From Epiperipatus broadwayi (Eukaryota; Onychophora; Udeonychophora; Euonychophora; Peripatidae), in assembly GCA_028023455.1 (NCBI GenBank), contig JAQFVV010006231.1, positions 5,344,036 through 5,408,035 on the forward strand: a stretch of 64,000 bases of DNA. Direction: 5' to 3'. The translations under genes and the position numbers were made by a program. The notes under the pieces were generated by a model that was given only the letters and a program-made list of their open reading frames with translations, had not been told where the DNA came from and made no database searches. Below, piece after piece: positions 32,641 to 44,900 of the stretch; position 1 is the stretch's first letter, and the number at the start of each line of letters is the position of its first letter.

Positions 32641-35600
32641 GTACATAGCTGTAAACTTTTAAAAAAAAATTAATAGAAAAAAAAAACAAACTAAAATAAT
32701 TCTAGAAAAGTGTATGCTTTCATTGTGCACTATACAGTAAAAAAGACAGAGAAAAAGAGAGTAAGTCTGCACTTCACAATTTTTTGTATTCTTCTGCAAA
32801 AATTTTTCTCATTGTGCAAAAACAACAACAACAACAACAACACAACTCATATTGAAGTTTTTTTTTTTTTAAATTTATAGTCTTAATTATTTTATATGAA
32901 ATTATTTAGAACTATAGAGAGCAAAGTTTAATGATATCTTTTTAAACTGTCTACCATAAAGATTTTTTTATTTATTTTCAGTGTAAAAGTAGCCAAATTA
33001 CCATTACCAAAACCTAATCATAGTTAACTTTAAAAAAAAATCTGATTTGTTTGCATATTCTAATCACTAATTAAAGCTTTTTTTTTTTTACAGCATGTAC
33101 ACCCAGATGTAAATAAACAGCACTTTATATACAAATATGCTAACTGTGCCATTTTATTATGGCATGAAATATATTTTATTTAGAATAGTAGCCATTTTCT
33201 TGGAATGATTTAGAAATGTTTTGAACAATATAGTATGCTGAATGGCAGAAATAGAATACAATTAAATAAAAATTCACGGATCTCCTTCAATTTATTTCTG
33301 TTGCATTTTCATTGTACAAAATTTATTATTAATTGCATAATACATGAAATCATTCCCCTCCTCTTTTTTTGCTGAAAATATTTTAAATTTACATTAATAG
33401 AAATTTTGACTAGATTGAAATTAGTGTTCATAAACATTTTCATCAAAGTTAATTGAATATTTTAGTTAATGTATACAATTTAAGTATTATTATTAATAAT
33501 ATATAATCAAAATTTATTTTTAGCTTTGTTCATAATGAAATTTGTATTCTTTTATCCCCACCGGTATTATATTTTGTTTATATTTTCAGTAAGTCACCAT
33601 TATCATAGATATGGCAGAAAGAAATTATGAGATTACTGATTTAAAATTGAACAAGTAAATAATATTTTCAATTTACATTAGTATTCTTTCATCATATAAA
33701 GTTGATTGTTAACTGCATAATACACAAAATCATTTCATCTCTTTAAAGTGCTGTTATTTAGAATTACAATTACCATATTTTCTGAGAGTGAAATTAATGT
33801 ACATAAAAATTTCAGTTCAAAATTGATTGAATGTTAATGTTCTATACAGTGTATTTTGTTATTATATATGATCTAAGTATACTTTGATTAGGTATTTTAC
33901 TGAATGAAACTTTACATTTTGTTTGCTTTTGTAGCTATTAATGATGAAAGTCTTCTTTGCTTTGGATATGTCATAAATGAAATGTTGATTGTCTTGCAAG
34001 GATACTGGATGAAAATTATTTAAGACCATTAATTATATTTTAAATTCTGTAATAATTAAAATATTATACTTTATGCAGTTGTGTATAATGAATAAACTAT
34101 TATAATTTTTTAGCTTGAATAATCATTATTTTATACTCAGATGACATAGTTTTAACTACTTCACAAAAGTTAGCATGGCTGCTGCTCTTTCTTTTGAAAT
34201 TAAAATTTGTTTTCATTTAAAAATTGCAGTAAAATCCAATAGCTTATGCATGTTGCTAATATAATCATTCTCTATGGTCCAATTTCCTCTTTCATCTTAC
34301 ATACAGCATGTTAAAATCTGACAAAAGTTTGATTTCTATCAATTTTTTTTTAAAAGAAGTATTTAATTTCTTTTTTCGGCTCAATTTATTAGATTATATG
34401 GAGATAACAAAGGTATAAATGTTTTAATGGCAAATGGAGATAACAAAGGTATAAATGTTTTAATGGCAAAATGTTATTAGAAAATGGATTTAACATGCTT
34501 CAAGATTTTGCAATTCCAAGGCTTTCATCCTGAAAATAAATGTAACTTTTGTATATTATATATAAGTATTCAATTTTAGATTTTTTTTATTATTTGATTA
34601 TTATTATTTTACATTTTTATTATTATTTGATGAATGTATAATTTATTAAGGTGTTTGTCTGGTGCTAACATATCTGTGTAATATATAAATTATATTATTA
34701 TTCAAATATAATGAGAGTAGTGATTTTGATTACATCTAAAAAATTAAGTGATTATGTACAATATAATTGGGCTCTAATCCAAGTTTGAACAAACTTATTT
34801 TATGGACATAATGACTCTCAAATGATTTAATAATTTATTAGCATGTCTGTATTTGTATTAGCACATCTGTTTGTATAATAAGTAATGATTTAAACTGCAT
34901 CTATAAAATTAGGCTATTATAGAACAGTGCAATGTAAATTTTAAGGCTGATTATCAGATGCATAGAAAGGTTGCAGTTGATGAAGCAATCACAAAATTTA
35001 CTGGGCATAGTACTATGTGACAATATAAACTCTTAAAACTAATAAAGAGGTTTCAAGTGGTGTATATGTGGTGATAAGGACAATAGTTATTTATACCACA
35101 TGGAATTGTATGCAAGTAAGAAATCAAATTCAAAATCTTGCCTATGCCTAGGTACTCATATTGTGGAGTCAGTAGTTTTGCCATATGTTGCATCATATTA
35201 TTTTCAAGTCTACAACTAGCAAATGAGATATATGCAAATAAGTTTTATCTTTGTGGGACAATAAATATAACAGGATAGCATCTTTTGTGTGCACAAAAGA
35301 TATAAAATGAGGCCAGTGACTTTTAATTTCTAGTTCGGATAGACAAGAAATTAATTGCTATGATTATAAATACATATTCATCTTCTGGAAATGATTTATA
35401 TCTTTTATTAGGAAGAATCTTTTTTCTTATAGATGCCTTGAGATTTTTTTAATTTCTGGAGTACAAGAAAATATGAACAATTCTTATGGTTCTTTTTTTT
35501 TTGTAAGTTCTGAAGCCATGGATTATCTCAGGTAAGAAGTATTATATATGATTTGAATGAGAATTTTGTGAGAAATACAAAGAAATTATCAATGAAGATG

Positions 35601-36182
35601 TAATTTTAAACTTAGTTAATGATAAATTAGAAATGATGAATAAAACAATAAAGTAATAATTTTTTCAGATACTGAAATTTCTTTTTTCCTTACCTTTTTA
35701 ATGGTAATGACTACTTTTCTTAGCCTTATTTTTTTCCTTAGGTTTTCTATTTTCTGTCACTGTATAACATTTTTCTCTAACATAATTAAAACTAAAGTTA
35801 TTGTGAAAATTGTCTCAAATCAATTTTTTAAAAATTCAAAATGACAGATGTTTTCTTTTTTTTAAAAAAAAGTTTTAAATTTTTTTTGTTGAAGATCATA
35901 ATAGCAAAAAATTGTAAATCAAAATAATGGATTCAAATTGATGGTGATTGTTATAGTGAAACCTTGCATAAAAGTTCATCACCAATATGGGCAAAGATGT
36001 ACAGATTTATTTTGGATTTGTATAAGTCAGTTACCTTCCTAGTTTATAAAAATGTCCGGATATTTGCATTTATATATGTACAAATAAATCTAATGTGTGT
36101 GTATTAATGTTTAATATTTTTATGGATTAGTTAAGCTGTAAGCTAAGGATCAAGTGAGTAATTTTCTTATAATAGATAAATG
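32641..36182. other. AT-rich DNA with a diverged duplication and a 36-bp tandem repeat
   Basis: Segments of about 33284-33560 and 33666-33930 are diverged direct copies (shared ttgcataatac.tgaaatcatt and following phrases), about 380 bp apart. At 34398-34469 a 36-bp unit (atggagataacaaaggtata...) is perfectly duplicated. A (CAA)n run is at 32820. No gene recognised. Confidence 0.5.
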
Positions 36183-36330
36183 TGTTCAGCAATGGTATTG
36201 CTAGGTGACTACAAATTGAAAATTGACAGTCCCAAGTTGAGTCAATTTTGTTTGAATTTACTTAGATATAAAAGATCCCTTTTATCTCTATGTCTAAGAT
36301 CTTATATGGGATATGAGATATAAGTATGAG
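36183..36330 (+). repeat. Dispersed repeat copy, family G
   Basis: Starts tgttcagcaatggtattgct and continues to ttatctctatgtctaagat. A direct copy lies at 38448 and an inverted one ends at about 38963. The two outer copies flank the LINE at 36742-38375. Confidence 0.7.
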
Positions 36331-36741
36331 AACATTGAAGCATCAGATCTCTGAAATCCTAGAAAAAATAAATTATTTATTTTCTTTGATATATATATAA
36401 ATAAATTATTTTAATGAGCACATAAATAATTTTACGACTTATCAAATATGTAACACTAAGAATATTTCATTGAACAAATAAGTTTGAATATATTGCTAAG
36501 ACAATTTACAAACATGATTCCCAAAGAATTATTTAAATAAAGCTGTAAATAATGCCACCTCAATGCCAATCTATTTTGTCAGATAAAATATGATTTTCTT
36601 TTATCATGCAAAACAGATTGGCTTTGATATTACAAAATGTGGGTATTATTTACAGTTTTATTTAAATTATTCTTTTTGGGTGCTAAAATTGTCTTAGTAG
36701 CATATTCCGACTTGTTTTGTCTCATGATATATATATATATT

Positions 36742-38375
36742 AAATAGAATAAAAGTCTCAAGAGTGTAAAACAACATTTTGGTATTGGTAGGAAACTTAT
36801 ATCTGCAATAAGAAAAAAAGATGAAACTATTACTAAAAAAAGAGCTGACATCATGAAATGGATAGAAGAGTTCTATCAAGAATTATATAGTAATAAAGGA
36901 CATGTACCTCCTAAATCTATTATATCTTCTGAATTGCCCAGAATTTTAAATGAAGAAGTGAGATATCTAATTAAATTTATGAAGAAAGGAAAAACTCTAG
37001 GTAATGATGGTATTATAATCGATATATTAAAAGAAGCAGGTGAAGAAATAGAAAACATTTTGGCAAAATCTCTAAATGATAAAGATGTACCAGATTATTG
37101 GAAGGATGTAGTATTAATATTAATATTTTAAAAAGATGATAAAGAAGATATTAGAAATTACAGACCTATCAGCCTTTTATTAGTTACATACAAAATTTTT
37201 ACCAAGATAATTGCAACTCGTCTACAGAGAACATTGGATTTCTCCCAACCAAGAGAACAAGCTGGATTTAAAAGAGGTTTTTAGTATAGTAGATCATTTC
37301 TTAAGTATTGAGAGAAGTTATAGAAAGGACCAATGAATATGAATTGCCATTATACTTTGGATTTGTAGATTATGTAAAGGCATTTGATTCTATAAGTATT
37401 TCTTCAGTGATTAAAGCAGTGTATCATCAAGGTTTAAATCCAGGATATTGGCATACTCTGAAGAATATTTATAAAAATGCAACAGCAACAATTAGATTAC
37501 ATAATGATACTAAGAAGGTTAACCTTGAGAATGGTGTATGACAGGATGACTCCATATCTCAAAAACTTTTTATAGCCATGCTGAAAGAAGTATTTTATGG
37601 ATTAAAGTGGGAAGTTAAAGGGGTAAAAGTACATGGAGATTATTTAAGTCATTTAGATTTTGCAGATGATGTAGTTGTTTTTGCAAATAGTGCTTCAGAG
37701 CTTCAGGAAATGTTGCAAGAGTTATCAAATGAAAGTAAGAAAGTAGGACTAAAGGTAAATGTTAAAAAGACTAAAGTAATGTTCAGTGGATTTTCTCAAA
37801 ATATGAAAATAAAGATTGATTATGATGAGTTAGAAGTAACTACAAATACCTTGATCAAATTATTAGTACAGATGGAAACATAATGGATGAAATTATTTAT
37901 AGAATTAAATTTGGTTGTAGTTCTTTTGCTAGAAATAACTTAATACTAAAAGGAAATATGCTATGTGTTTGAAAAGGAAGGTTTTTAACAAATGTGTTTT
38001 ACCAGTTTTTACTTATGGATCTGAGATTTGGACACTTAATAGAAGAGCAATACCACTCAAAAAGTATGGAGAGATGCATGATAGAAGTAACAAGAAGAGA
38101 TGGAAAACACAATGTATGTAGAGAACAAACAGGTGTTACTGATATTGTTGAAAAGAATTAAAAGACTGAAATGGAGTTGGGCTGAACATATTGCTACAAG
38201 AGATGATAATAAATGGACAATTCCAAGAGGTTGTAAAAGATCCAAAAGGAGATGACATGTGAGTTGGGTGGATGAAATATAAAAGTGTGCAGGAATGATG
38301 TGGAGAAAATAGGCTAGAGATTGGAGAAGATAGATTGAACTTGGAGGGACCTTCATCCTGCAGTGAATGGTTGAC
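36742..38375 (+). mobile_element. RTE-like LINE, reverse transcriptase region, degenerate
   Basis: Plus-strand copy beginning just after the endonuclease (aaagtctcaagagtgtaaa; about 36747) and ending near 38375 at cctgcagtgaatggttg. RT blocks in order: ELPRILNEEVRYLIKFMKKG, LGNDGIIIDILKEAGE, YRPISLL, motif A FVDYVKAFDSISISSVIKA, motif C HLDFADDVVVFANS (both catalytic Asp kept), ELQEMLQELSNESKKVGLKV, then a frameshifted C-terminus. Stops occur at 37131, 37541 and 37883. A deletion of the first RRLQTTQR part is seen near 38055. The usual GVRQGDS block reads GV-stop-QDDS. Dead, 5'-truncated. Confidence 0.9.
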
Positions 38376-38447
38376 AATATTTTCAACAATTAATTAAGAT
38401 TCAAACAAAAGAATAAATCTGAAAATTTCATTCAATAACTAGAGAAA

Positions 38448-38963
38448 TATGTTCAGCAGTGTTAATGCTAGATAACTATCAATTAAAATTGTATTCCAAG
38501 CTGAACCATTTGTTCTAATAAACAACAATAGCTTTCTATCTGATTTTACTTAGAGGTAAGTCCTTTTTATCTCTTTTTTCAGAGACTTATATAGGATATA
38601 ACTCAGACATTTTTATAAATATGAAGATTTCAAAGCTCACATACTTATTCCTCACAATTATTCCTTGGTTTATATCTTAATTAATACATAAAAATATTTA
38701 ATATATACAGCTCTCAGTGAGAGATGATTTATTATTTTCAGAATTTTTAAAACAATATATTTTAAAATTCTCTTATAAAAAATAGTTATCTGAATTTGTA
38801 TCCATCATAAAATGGTATTGAAATATAAGAGGTTCTTCTTTTAATTGTAACTAAACTTAAACAAAAAACTATTATTGGTTAGTAGAGCAAATAGTTCAGT
38901 TTGCCGGTGTCAATTGTAATTGATAGTTACCTAGCAACATTATTACTGCTTATATTTCTTTAG
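38448..38963. repeat. Inverted pair of family G repeat (foldback)
   Basis: The left arm (about 38448-38560, gctagataactatcaatta...) and right arm (about 38826-38963) are inverted copies; both match 36183-36330. The inverted pair with an AT-rich centre is a foldback element. Confidence 0.7.
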
Positions 38964-39890
38964 TTACCATATATAAATTATCCATTTATTTTTTTATTTA
39001 CATTTTTATTTTTGCCAAAAAAATCTATGGGCAATGAATCCATTATCTTTTATCTTCCTAACGATTTGAAAATATATATATATATAAAATTAGAAAATTG
39101 TAAAAAAATGAAATTTAAATTTTCTTGTCCACATAACAATTACAAAACATATTATTGCATTTTTCTGTGCATAGACAAATATATATATTTGAAATTATTG
39201 TTAAATTAATTTATTTTTTTGCATTTCATCATCATTAATTTTTATCACAAGAAAAATGAAAAAAAAAAGAGTATTTTTGTTATATCTTAATATATATATA
39301 TTCAGTTTTTAAAAAGATACATTTTTTTTTTTTTAAAAAATATGGAAGAAAAAAAAAAAAAACTTTTTCTAAATTTTAAATATTTAAATCATTATTTTAT
39401 AAATTTATTCATGTTACAGAATGAAAATTCAGAATACATAATAAAAAGAATTTATATAAATATTTTTTAGATATTTAATAATGTAACATATATGTGCAGT
39501 GTTTTATTTTATTTTTTATTATTTTTGACAATTTTTTAAAGTGCATACCTAAATTTTAAATAAATTGTGTTATAGATATTAATCTGCTATATATACATGC
39601 TAATGTTTGTTTATATGTTTTAATATATGTGCAAAATATATATTTAGAGCTGTGTATTAATTTAGTTTATCCACAAGGGGGGGGGGATCTTGGAACCAAA
39701 TACCATGGGTAAGACAATACCATTGTATTATTATAGGATGAGTTATAGAAATAAATATGTTTCTATTTTTCTTATTTTTTTAATAATAATATTAATTTTT
39801 AGGAATAATTTTAAGTATTTTTTAAAAAAACAACAACAATGGTCTGGTTACTTCTAAGATGATAGGGTATTTAAATGATATTCTTAAACA
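38964..39890. other. Very AT-rich low-complexity DNA
   Basis: Dominated by A and T runs, a G(9) run at 39677 and poly-A at 39350. No gene. Confidence 0.45.
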
Positions 39891-40466
39891 AATAAAAATG
39901 CAAAACCATAAAACAATACAATACTAGATTAAATCCAAAATTTTACCAAAATCCTTACACAACCATAGTTTCATCTACTACAAATAGACCTTCTCAAGTG
40001 AAAATCAAACTAAAGGAAATAACATATATATATAAACAAACAAACAAACCTTCCCACAATTCATTTCAAATTCCACCTTCCCTTAATATCAAAAGAAGCC
40101 TTCATAAGATTGATAGCCTCAGAATCAAGAAGTTTTATCATCAAAGTCTCCTTTAACAATGCTTCGGTTATTTTTTATGAAAAGAATTAGTTAAAAAGAA
40201 GAATAAAGGAGACTTTGATGATAAAACTTTTTGATTCTGAGGCTATCAATTTTATGAAGACTTCTTTTGATATTAAGCAAAGGTGGAGTTTAAAATGAAT
40301 TGCGGGAAGGTTTGTTTGTTTGTATATATATATGTTATTTCCTTTAGTTTGATTTTCACTTGAGAAGGTCTATTTGTAGTAGATGAAACCATGGTTGTGT
40401 AAGGATTTTGGTAAAATTTTGGATTTAATCTAGTATTATATTGTTTTATGGTTTTGCATTTTTATT
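39891..40466. repeat. Near-perfect palindrome, about 265-bp arms
   Basis: The left arm 39891-40155 and right arm 40204-40466 are inverted copies with very few differences, around a 48-nt centre. Markers: gcaaaaccataaaacaa against ttgttttatggttttgc at the ends, and catcaaagtctccttta against taaaggagactttgatg inside. No coding. A transcript would make a long double-stranded RNA. Confidence 0.93.
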
Positions 40467-41199
40467 TTTGCTAGTATAGTGTTAGGCAGTTTTGGTTTTA
40501 AACAAATAAAGTATATTCATATTACAACCATTTTCTGAATATTGTTCTTATTGCATGCAGTTCTAAACATGAAAAAAGTTTTAAAAGGAAAAAGTTTTCT
40601 ATTCTTTTGTAATCTTTATTATTTAAATTTAACAGAAGAAAAATTAAACAGTTTATAACTATTAATTTTATTTTCACTAATATTTTAAAAGATTAATGAA
40701 AAAAAAAAGAAGATATAAATGTATTTGCCATTTTCTATTAATAATTACTACATTTTCAAAGTTAAATTATAAAAATTTTTGTATGTGGTATTTTCTGCCT
40801 GAAGATAGATAAAACTAAGCAATAGAATAAATACTACAACCAACTTTTTATCATCATTGCTAATTTTATTGTTTTCTTTGATCTCAAAAAAATATGAGTG
40901 TAATTTTTATTCTGATCTAGAAAATATTAAGATTCTTTATGAGGAGAAAAACCATAATAAAAGAAAAATTAAGGAGGCAATTTTGATAAATATAAATAGG
41001 ATATTTTTAATTAATATACAAAAGTACTAATATTAAAATTCTTGAATTTTGGGATGTGATAGGATGTTTTCTCCTATTAAATTTGAATTTAAATGGTTTT
41101 CAGTTGAAGAAGGTTAAGAAATTAATTTAAAATACTTCTGTGGTTTAGTAAGAAAAATATATAATATCCTATGTTTTCAAAAAATATTATCTTCACTCT
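40467..41199. other. AT-rich DNA, no gene seen
   Basis: Nothing supportable. Confidence 0.4.
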
Positions 41200-41480
41200 A
41201 CACAGGTCTATCAAGCTTGAATAATCATTAAATACCAGGATAATATGTAATATATCTAGACTGGTTTCTGGTTTTTGCTTTCATCAGTGAATATTAAAAT
41301 TCAAATCTAGAACTAATACACTTATACATCTAACTATCATCTTTTACTTCTATAAGTCATTCAAACTGAAACTAAATTAAAAAAAAGGTTTTGAACCCAA
41401 GATAATTTCATAATTATATAGATTTGAAAGTAGGTCATTTCTACATATTTTAAGGACCTCAGTTTTGTATCAGTTATAAG
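41200..41480 (-). repeat. Diverged family A repeat with hammerhead relic
   Basis: Minus-strand piece recognised by the ribozyme zone (41253-41292) and flanking family A phrases. Core CTGATGA (41287-41281) and GAAA are kept, with stem III ACCAGT and C17. Stem II and stem I no longer pair well (TTCA against TAGA), so activity is doubtful. Confidence 0.5.
41253..41292 (-). ncRNA. Hammerhead relic, family A copy A3
   Basis: Core residues are intact but the supporting stems are eroded: stem I keeps about one Watson-Crick pair next to the core and stem II is mostly unpaired. Read as an ancestral ribozyme, probably inactive. Confidence 0.45.
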
Positions 41481-41950
41481 CCTCTTTTATCTTTTGAATA
41501 GAAAGGATAATATAAGAAAAGGTTATATGATGTTGGTAATATTTTAAATTTTTGATTATATTTAGTTAAAGGATATCAATTTATTTCTAATTTGATCAAG
41601 AATTTACAGAAATTTTTTTAGATATGAACACTAAAATTTACTAGATTGGTAAAGTTTTTGAAAAAATAATGTTTGTGTATTAATCGTTAATTATATTGCC
41701 CTGTCTAGTTTAGTGCAGGGTTAAAATGGTGGACTCTGTCATTTCAGATGCTTGAACGTCATCTGAACACCTAAGCAATAAACAATATAATCATAATATA
41801 AAAACACTAAAATATCACATGATGGCCATTTCCTATGCTTACACAAACTCTTTAAACACTAGCAAACTCTCGAGGCAGTAGTGCTTTCCAGTACAAGCCA
41901 TAGTGATTAATGGATGCTAGAAAATTTGTGTATAAATCCCCATTCAAGGT

Positions 41951-41992
41951 TTTTCATTGATGAAAGCCACAAGCTAGAAACTAGCCTGGGGA
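41951..41992 (+). ncRNA. Hammerhead relic, family A copy A4
   Basis: TTTTCA, TTGATGA (C3 to T), stem II AAGCCACAAGCTA, GAAA, ACTAGC (U16.1 to C), C, TGGGGA. Two core hits (C3 and the A15.1-U16.1 pair) make it inactive. Confidence 0.65.
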
Positions 41993-42360
41993 TATTGAAT
42001 GAGTAGGCATTAGATAGAAATTTTATACAAAAACCTAGCATCAATTGATTACTATAGCTTGCACTGGATGGCCTTACTGCCTGTTTTAACAACTTGTGTA
42101 GGTATAGAAAATGTGATAATGTAATGGTTTAGCATTTTATACTAATTCTGACTGTAAGATAATGGTGACTGATTATTAAAAATCAAAAATGCTAATATGT
42201 ATAGATACTGAACTGAGTTCAGATTGGTATGACTCTATAAAAGCATTATTGTTTTTATCTTGGACTCATAGCTTTATAGTTAACTAAATATGTAAAAAGT
42301 GGCAGATGGAGGGTTATATTAGATCCTAAGATCTAGGCGTAGTATACTCGAATCCAAGGC

Positions 42361-42402
42361 TTTTCACTGGTGATAGTCACAAGCTAGAAAGTAATCTGGG
42401 GA
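42361..42402 (+). ncRNA. Hammerhead relic, family A copy A5
   Basis: TTTTCA, CTGGTGA (A6 to G), stem II TAG..CTA, GAAA, AGTAAT, C17, TGGGGA. The single change at A6 should greatly reduce or abolish cleavage. Confidence 0.6.
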
Positions 42403-42772
42403 TATTGAATGAGTAGGCACTAGATAGGAATTTTACGCACTACTAGTTGGAGAGTTTGATATTGTTATAATCATAATATATTTAAAGAAATAAAATAAGC
42501 AAAAAATGTTTATTATCTAAAATAATTATTTTAAAACAAATACTTAATTGAACATCCAGAGAATTGTAAAAAAAAAAAAGAAGAAAGAATTACTATGAGT
42601 AAAAAAAAAATTCTATTATAACACTGGAAAACAAACCAATGATTACACCTACAACTGTATTTTTTCATTTATAAATCACTAAAAATTAAGACTTCTCTTA
42701 TAGATACAATAGTCATATATTTGGTATAAAAATTATTTGTCCACAATGTTGTTATAGATATATACTTAATAT

Positions 42773-42945
42773 AATAATCAAACTAAATAAGATTGAAACA
42801 AACAACTAATTATATTTACAATTATTTGATTATCGACCTGGTTTTCATTTCTTATTGAGATCTTTTCAAGATATAAAGTTGATAATTAAATAATTGTAAA
42901 TAATAATTAGTTGTTTGTTTCAATCTTATTTAGATTCATTATTAT
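42773..42945. repeat. Foldback element, 65-nt arms, hammerhead-like centre
   Basis: The left arm 42773-42835 and right arm 42880-42945 are inverted copies (aagattgaaacaaacaacta and complement). The centre, read on the minus strand, is TATC-TTGAAAA-GATCTC..GAAAT-GAAAACCAGGTC-GATA: four stem I pairs and a UC site, but C3, G8 and G12 differ from the core. A hairpin with a ribozyme-like centre is also the architecture of family C. Confidence 0.6.
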
Positions 42946-44900
42946 ATTAACACTTATCTTGCATCATAATTATTTCAAATGGCACAGTTTATTCAAAATA
43001 CAATTTTAATGTTGCAGGAGTAAAACAAAACATCTTTGTAAATTTTTTATTGGTATCTTTATGCTTTTTATAAATATAAGTCTGGATCTATTGCTTGGTT
43101 ATTAATAGAAAATGCTTATGAGTTGACTTCACTATATAAATCAAAATCAAGTTGTTGTTGAATAGTTTGCTTCATGCAATTAACAATTTCAGATGGAATC
43201 ATTGCTTAATGAAGCAAGCTTACAAAATACATTAGTATCAATATTGATTTTGGGGTTTATTTTCTTTTATGCTTGATTCTATCTGAGCATCTCTTTTTAT
43301 TACCTAAATAATATCCAATGAATAAATCATTTTAATTGTAGGGTCATATAGCAATAATATATCCTATATAAATATAATAAAAATATTTAATCTTCATTCT
43401 TTTAATTTTAATTGAAATAGTACATCATTAATTATTTTTTTATGTAGTAACTGTATAGTTGATTTATTCTAAATTTTCATATGTAACATGGTTTTCATGG
43501 GATACTCCAGACATTCACTCACATTGCATATATTAATAAGTTCATTCACTGCTTTTTTAAATTAATACTGATATCAATCGGTAGATCAATCAGACAGTGA
43601 ATTCAGTCTATCAGTAATTGATTCATACATTTTATAAATTATAGATGTTTCAAATCGACCTATTTACTACAGAAAAACAACAACCAAACATCCGATTTAA
43701 AAATTTTGTGCAGTCGTCAAAATAAATTTTTTTAAAAAAGTAAAAAAAAAACCTAAACAAAATCAATATTAAATAAATTGCTTAAAATATAGATTTTAAA
43801 AAATCATTTAATAATAATGTTATTTATTTTTTTAAAGACAAAAAAAAATATATATTTTTTTAAAGTTAAAAATATTTTTAAATTTTAAAGTGCTTTTAAT
43901 TTCTGTATTTAAAATTTTACCAAGTTGGTTTCATTTTGTGTAATTTTTCTTTTAATGATTATTTTAATTGTTTTAGCAGAATATGTTCGTTTGAACATAT
44001 TATAGTAGTCTTTTTTGTGTCTAAAAGTAATTGTTTTTCTTTTCCGAAAAGCTGTTATTTGATAAATCCGTAGTTCAGTGTAAATCTTTTAATCGATTTT
44101 TATTTGTTCTAAACTGTCCATTAAGCAGCATGAAAATATTAGCCTTTGGTAATATATATTTTTACAATTTCAAAAATAATCATCGTCATTGCTAGCGAAA
44201 AAATGTAAAATTAAATAAACTTAATTTAAGCGACTAGTTGTAATTTAAAAAATGGTAAGTCAATAAGTATTGATGATATATATGGAGAAGTTTTAAAACA
44301 GTTTATATAAGGAAGTGATGTGGTACTGCAAAATTATAGGATTTTATTTTTAAAGGTATATATGGAAACATAAAATTTACCTCCTACTGCTACAATTTAT
44401 AAAATAAAGAAATTAAAGAAGACTGTGTAAATATCATGGAATAGCATGCTACCAAAGAGTTTGTTGAATATGTTGATTCCAATCATAGATGAATTGTTAC
44501 TGCTATAGATAGACATACATTTTGTTGTCAGAAAAATTTTAAAACGTATTAGAAATAAAAATGTGATTTTTATAGGGTTTTTAATAGTTTGATCAAACAT
44601 TTGATTAAATTATTTAAACATTTGTGGCAGTGTTTAAAATTAGCTAGCTGACCATTAAAGTGTATTTATATTACATCATTTCTAAATGATGGAATGAAAA
44701 AGAAGTATTATTTTTTCTGGAAGATCTGAAATATTTGAAATGAAATTAAAGTTAAATAAATACTTGTTCGAATTTGCTTCTTCATTTTTATGACAATGTT
44801 CATTGAAACAACTTACAGTTTTCATAAAGCATTCATGAAGATACAATATATTCGATAATGGAGTTTTTAATTTAAACCCATTACAAGCCAAAATAAAAAA
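42946..44900. other. AT-rich DNA, no gene seen
   Basis: The minus-strand frames at 44397-44600 and 44682-44963 show no recognisable domain. Nothing else supported. Confidence 0.4.

Larger units (their letters stand above)
41790..42460 (+). repeat. Family A array: tandem hammerhead units 410 bp apart
   Basis: A minus-strand partial copy (about 41945-41790) abuts a plus-strand tandem in which two hammerhead zones start exactly 410 bp apart (41951 and 42361). Between them is one full unit: ggggatattgaatgagtagg, tatacaaaaacc, the tgcactggatggc block, and a body with actgaactgagttcagat. This is one monomer of a tandem dimer. Both ribozymes are damaged. Confidence 0.78.

Noticed and set aside
41740-41772. 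Short hairpin ttcagatg..catctgaa as a ribozyme or terminator
   Set aside because: A simple 8-bp stem with no core motifs and no gene nearby.
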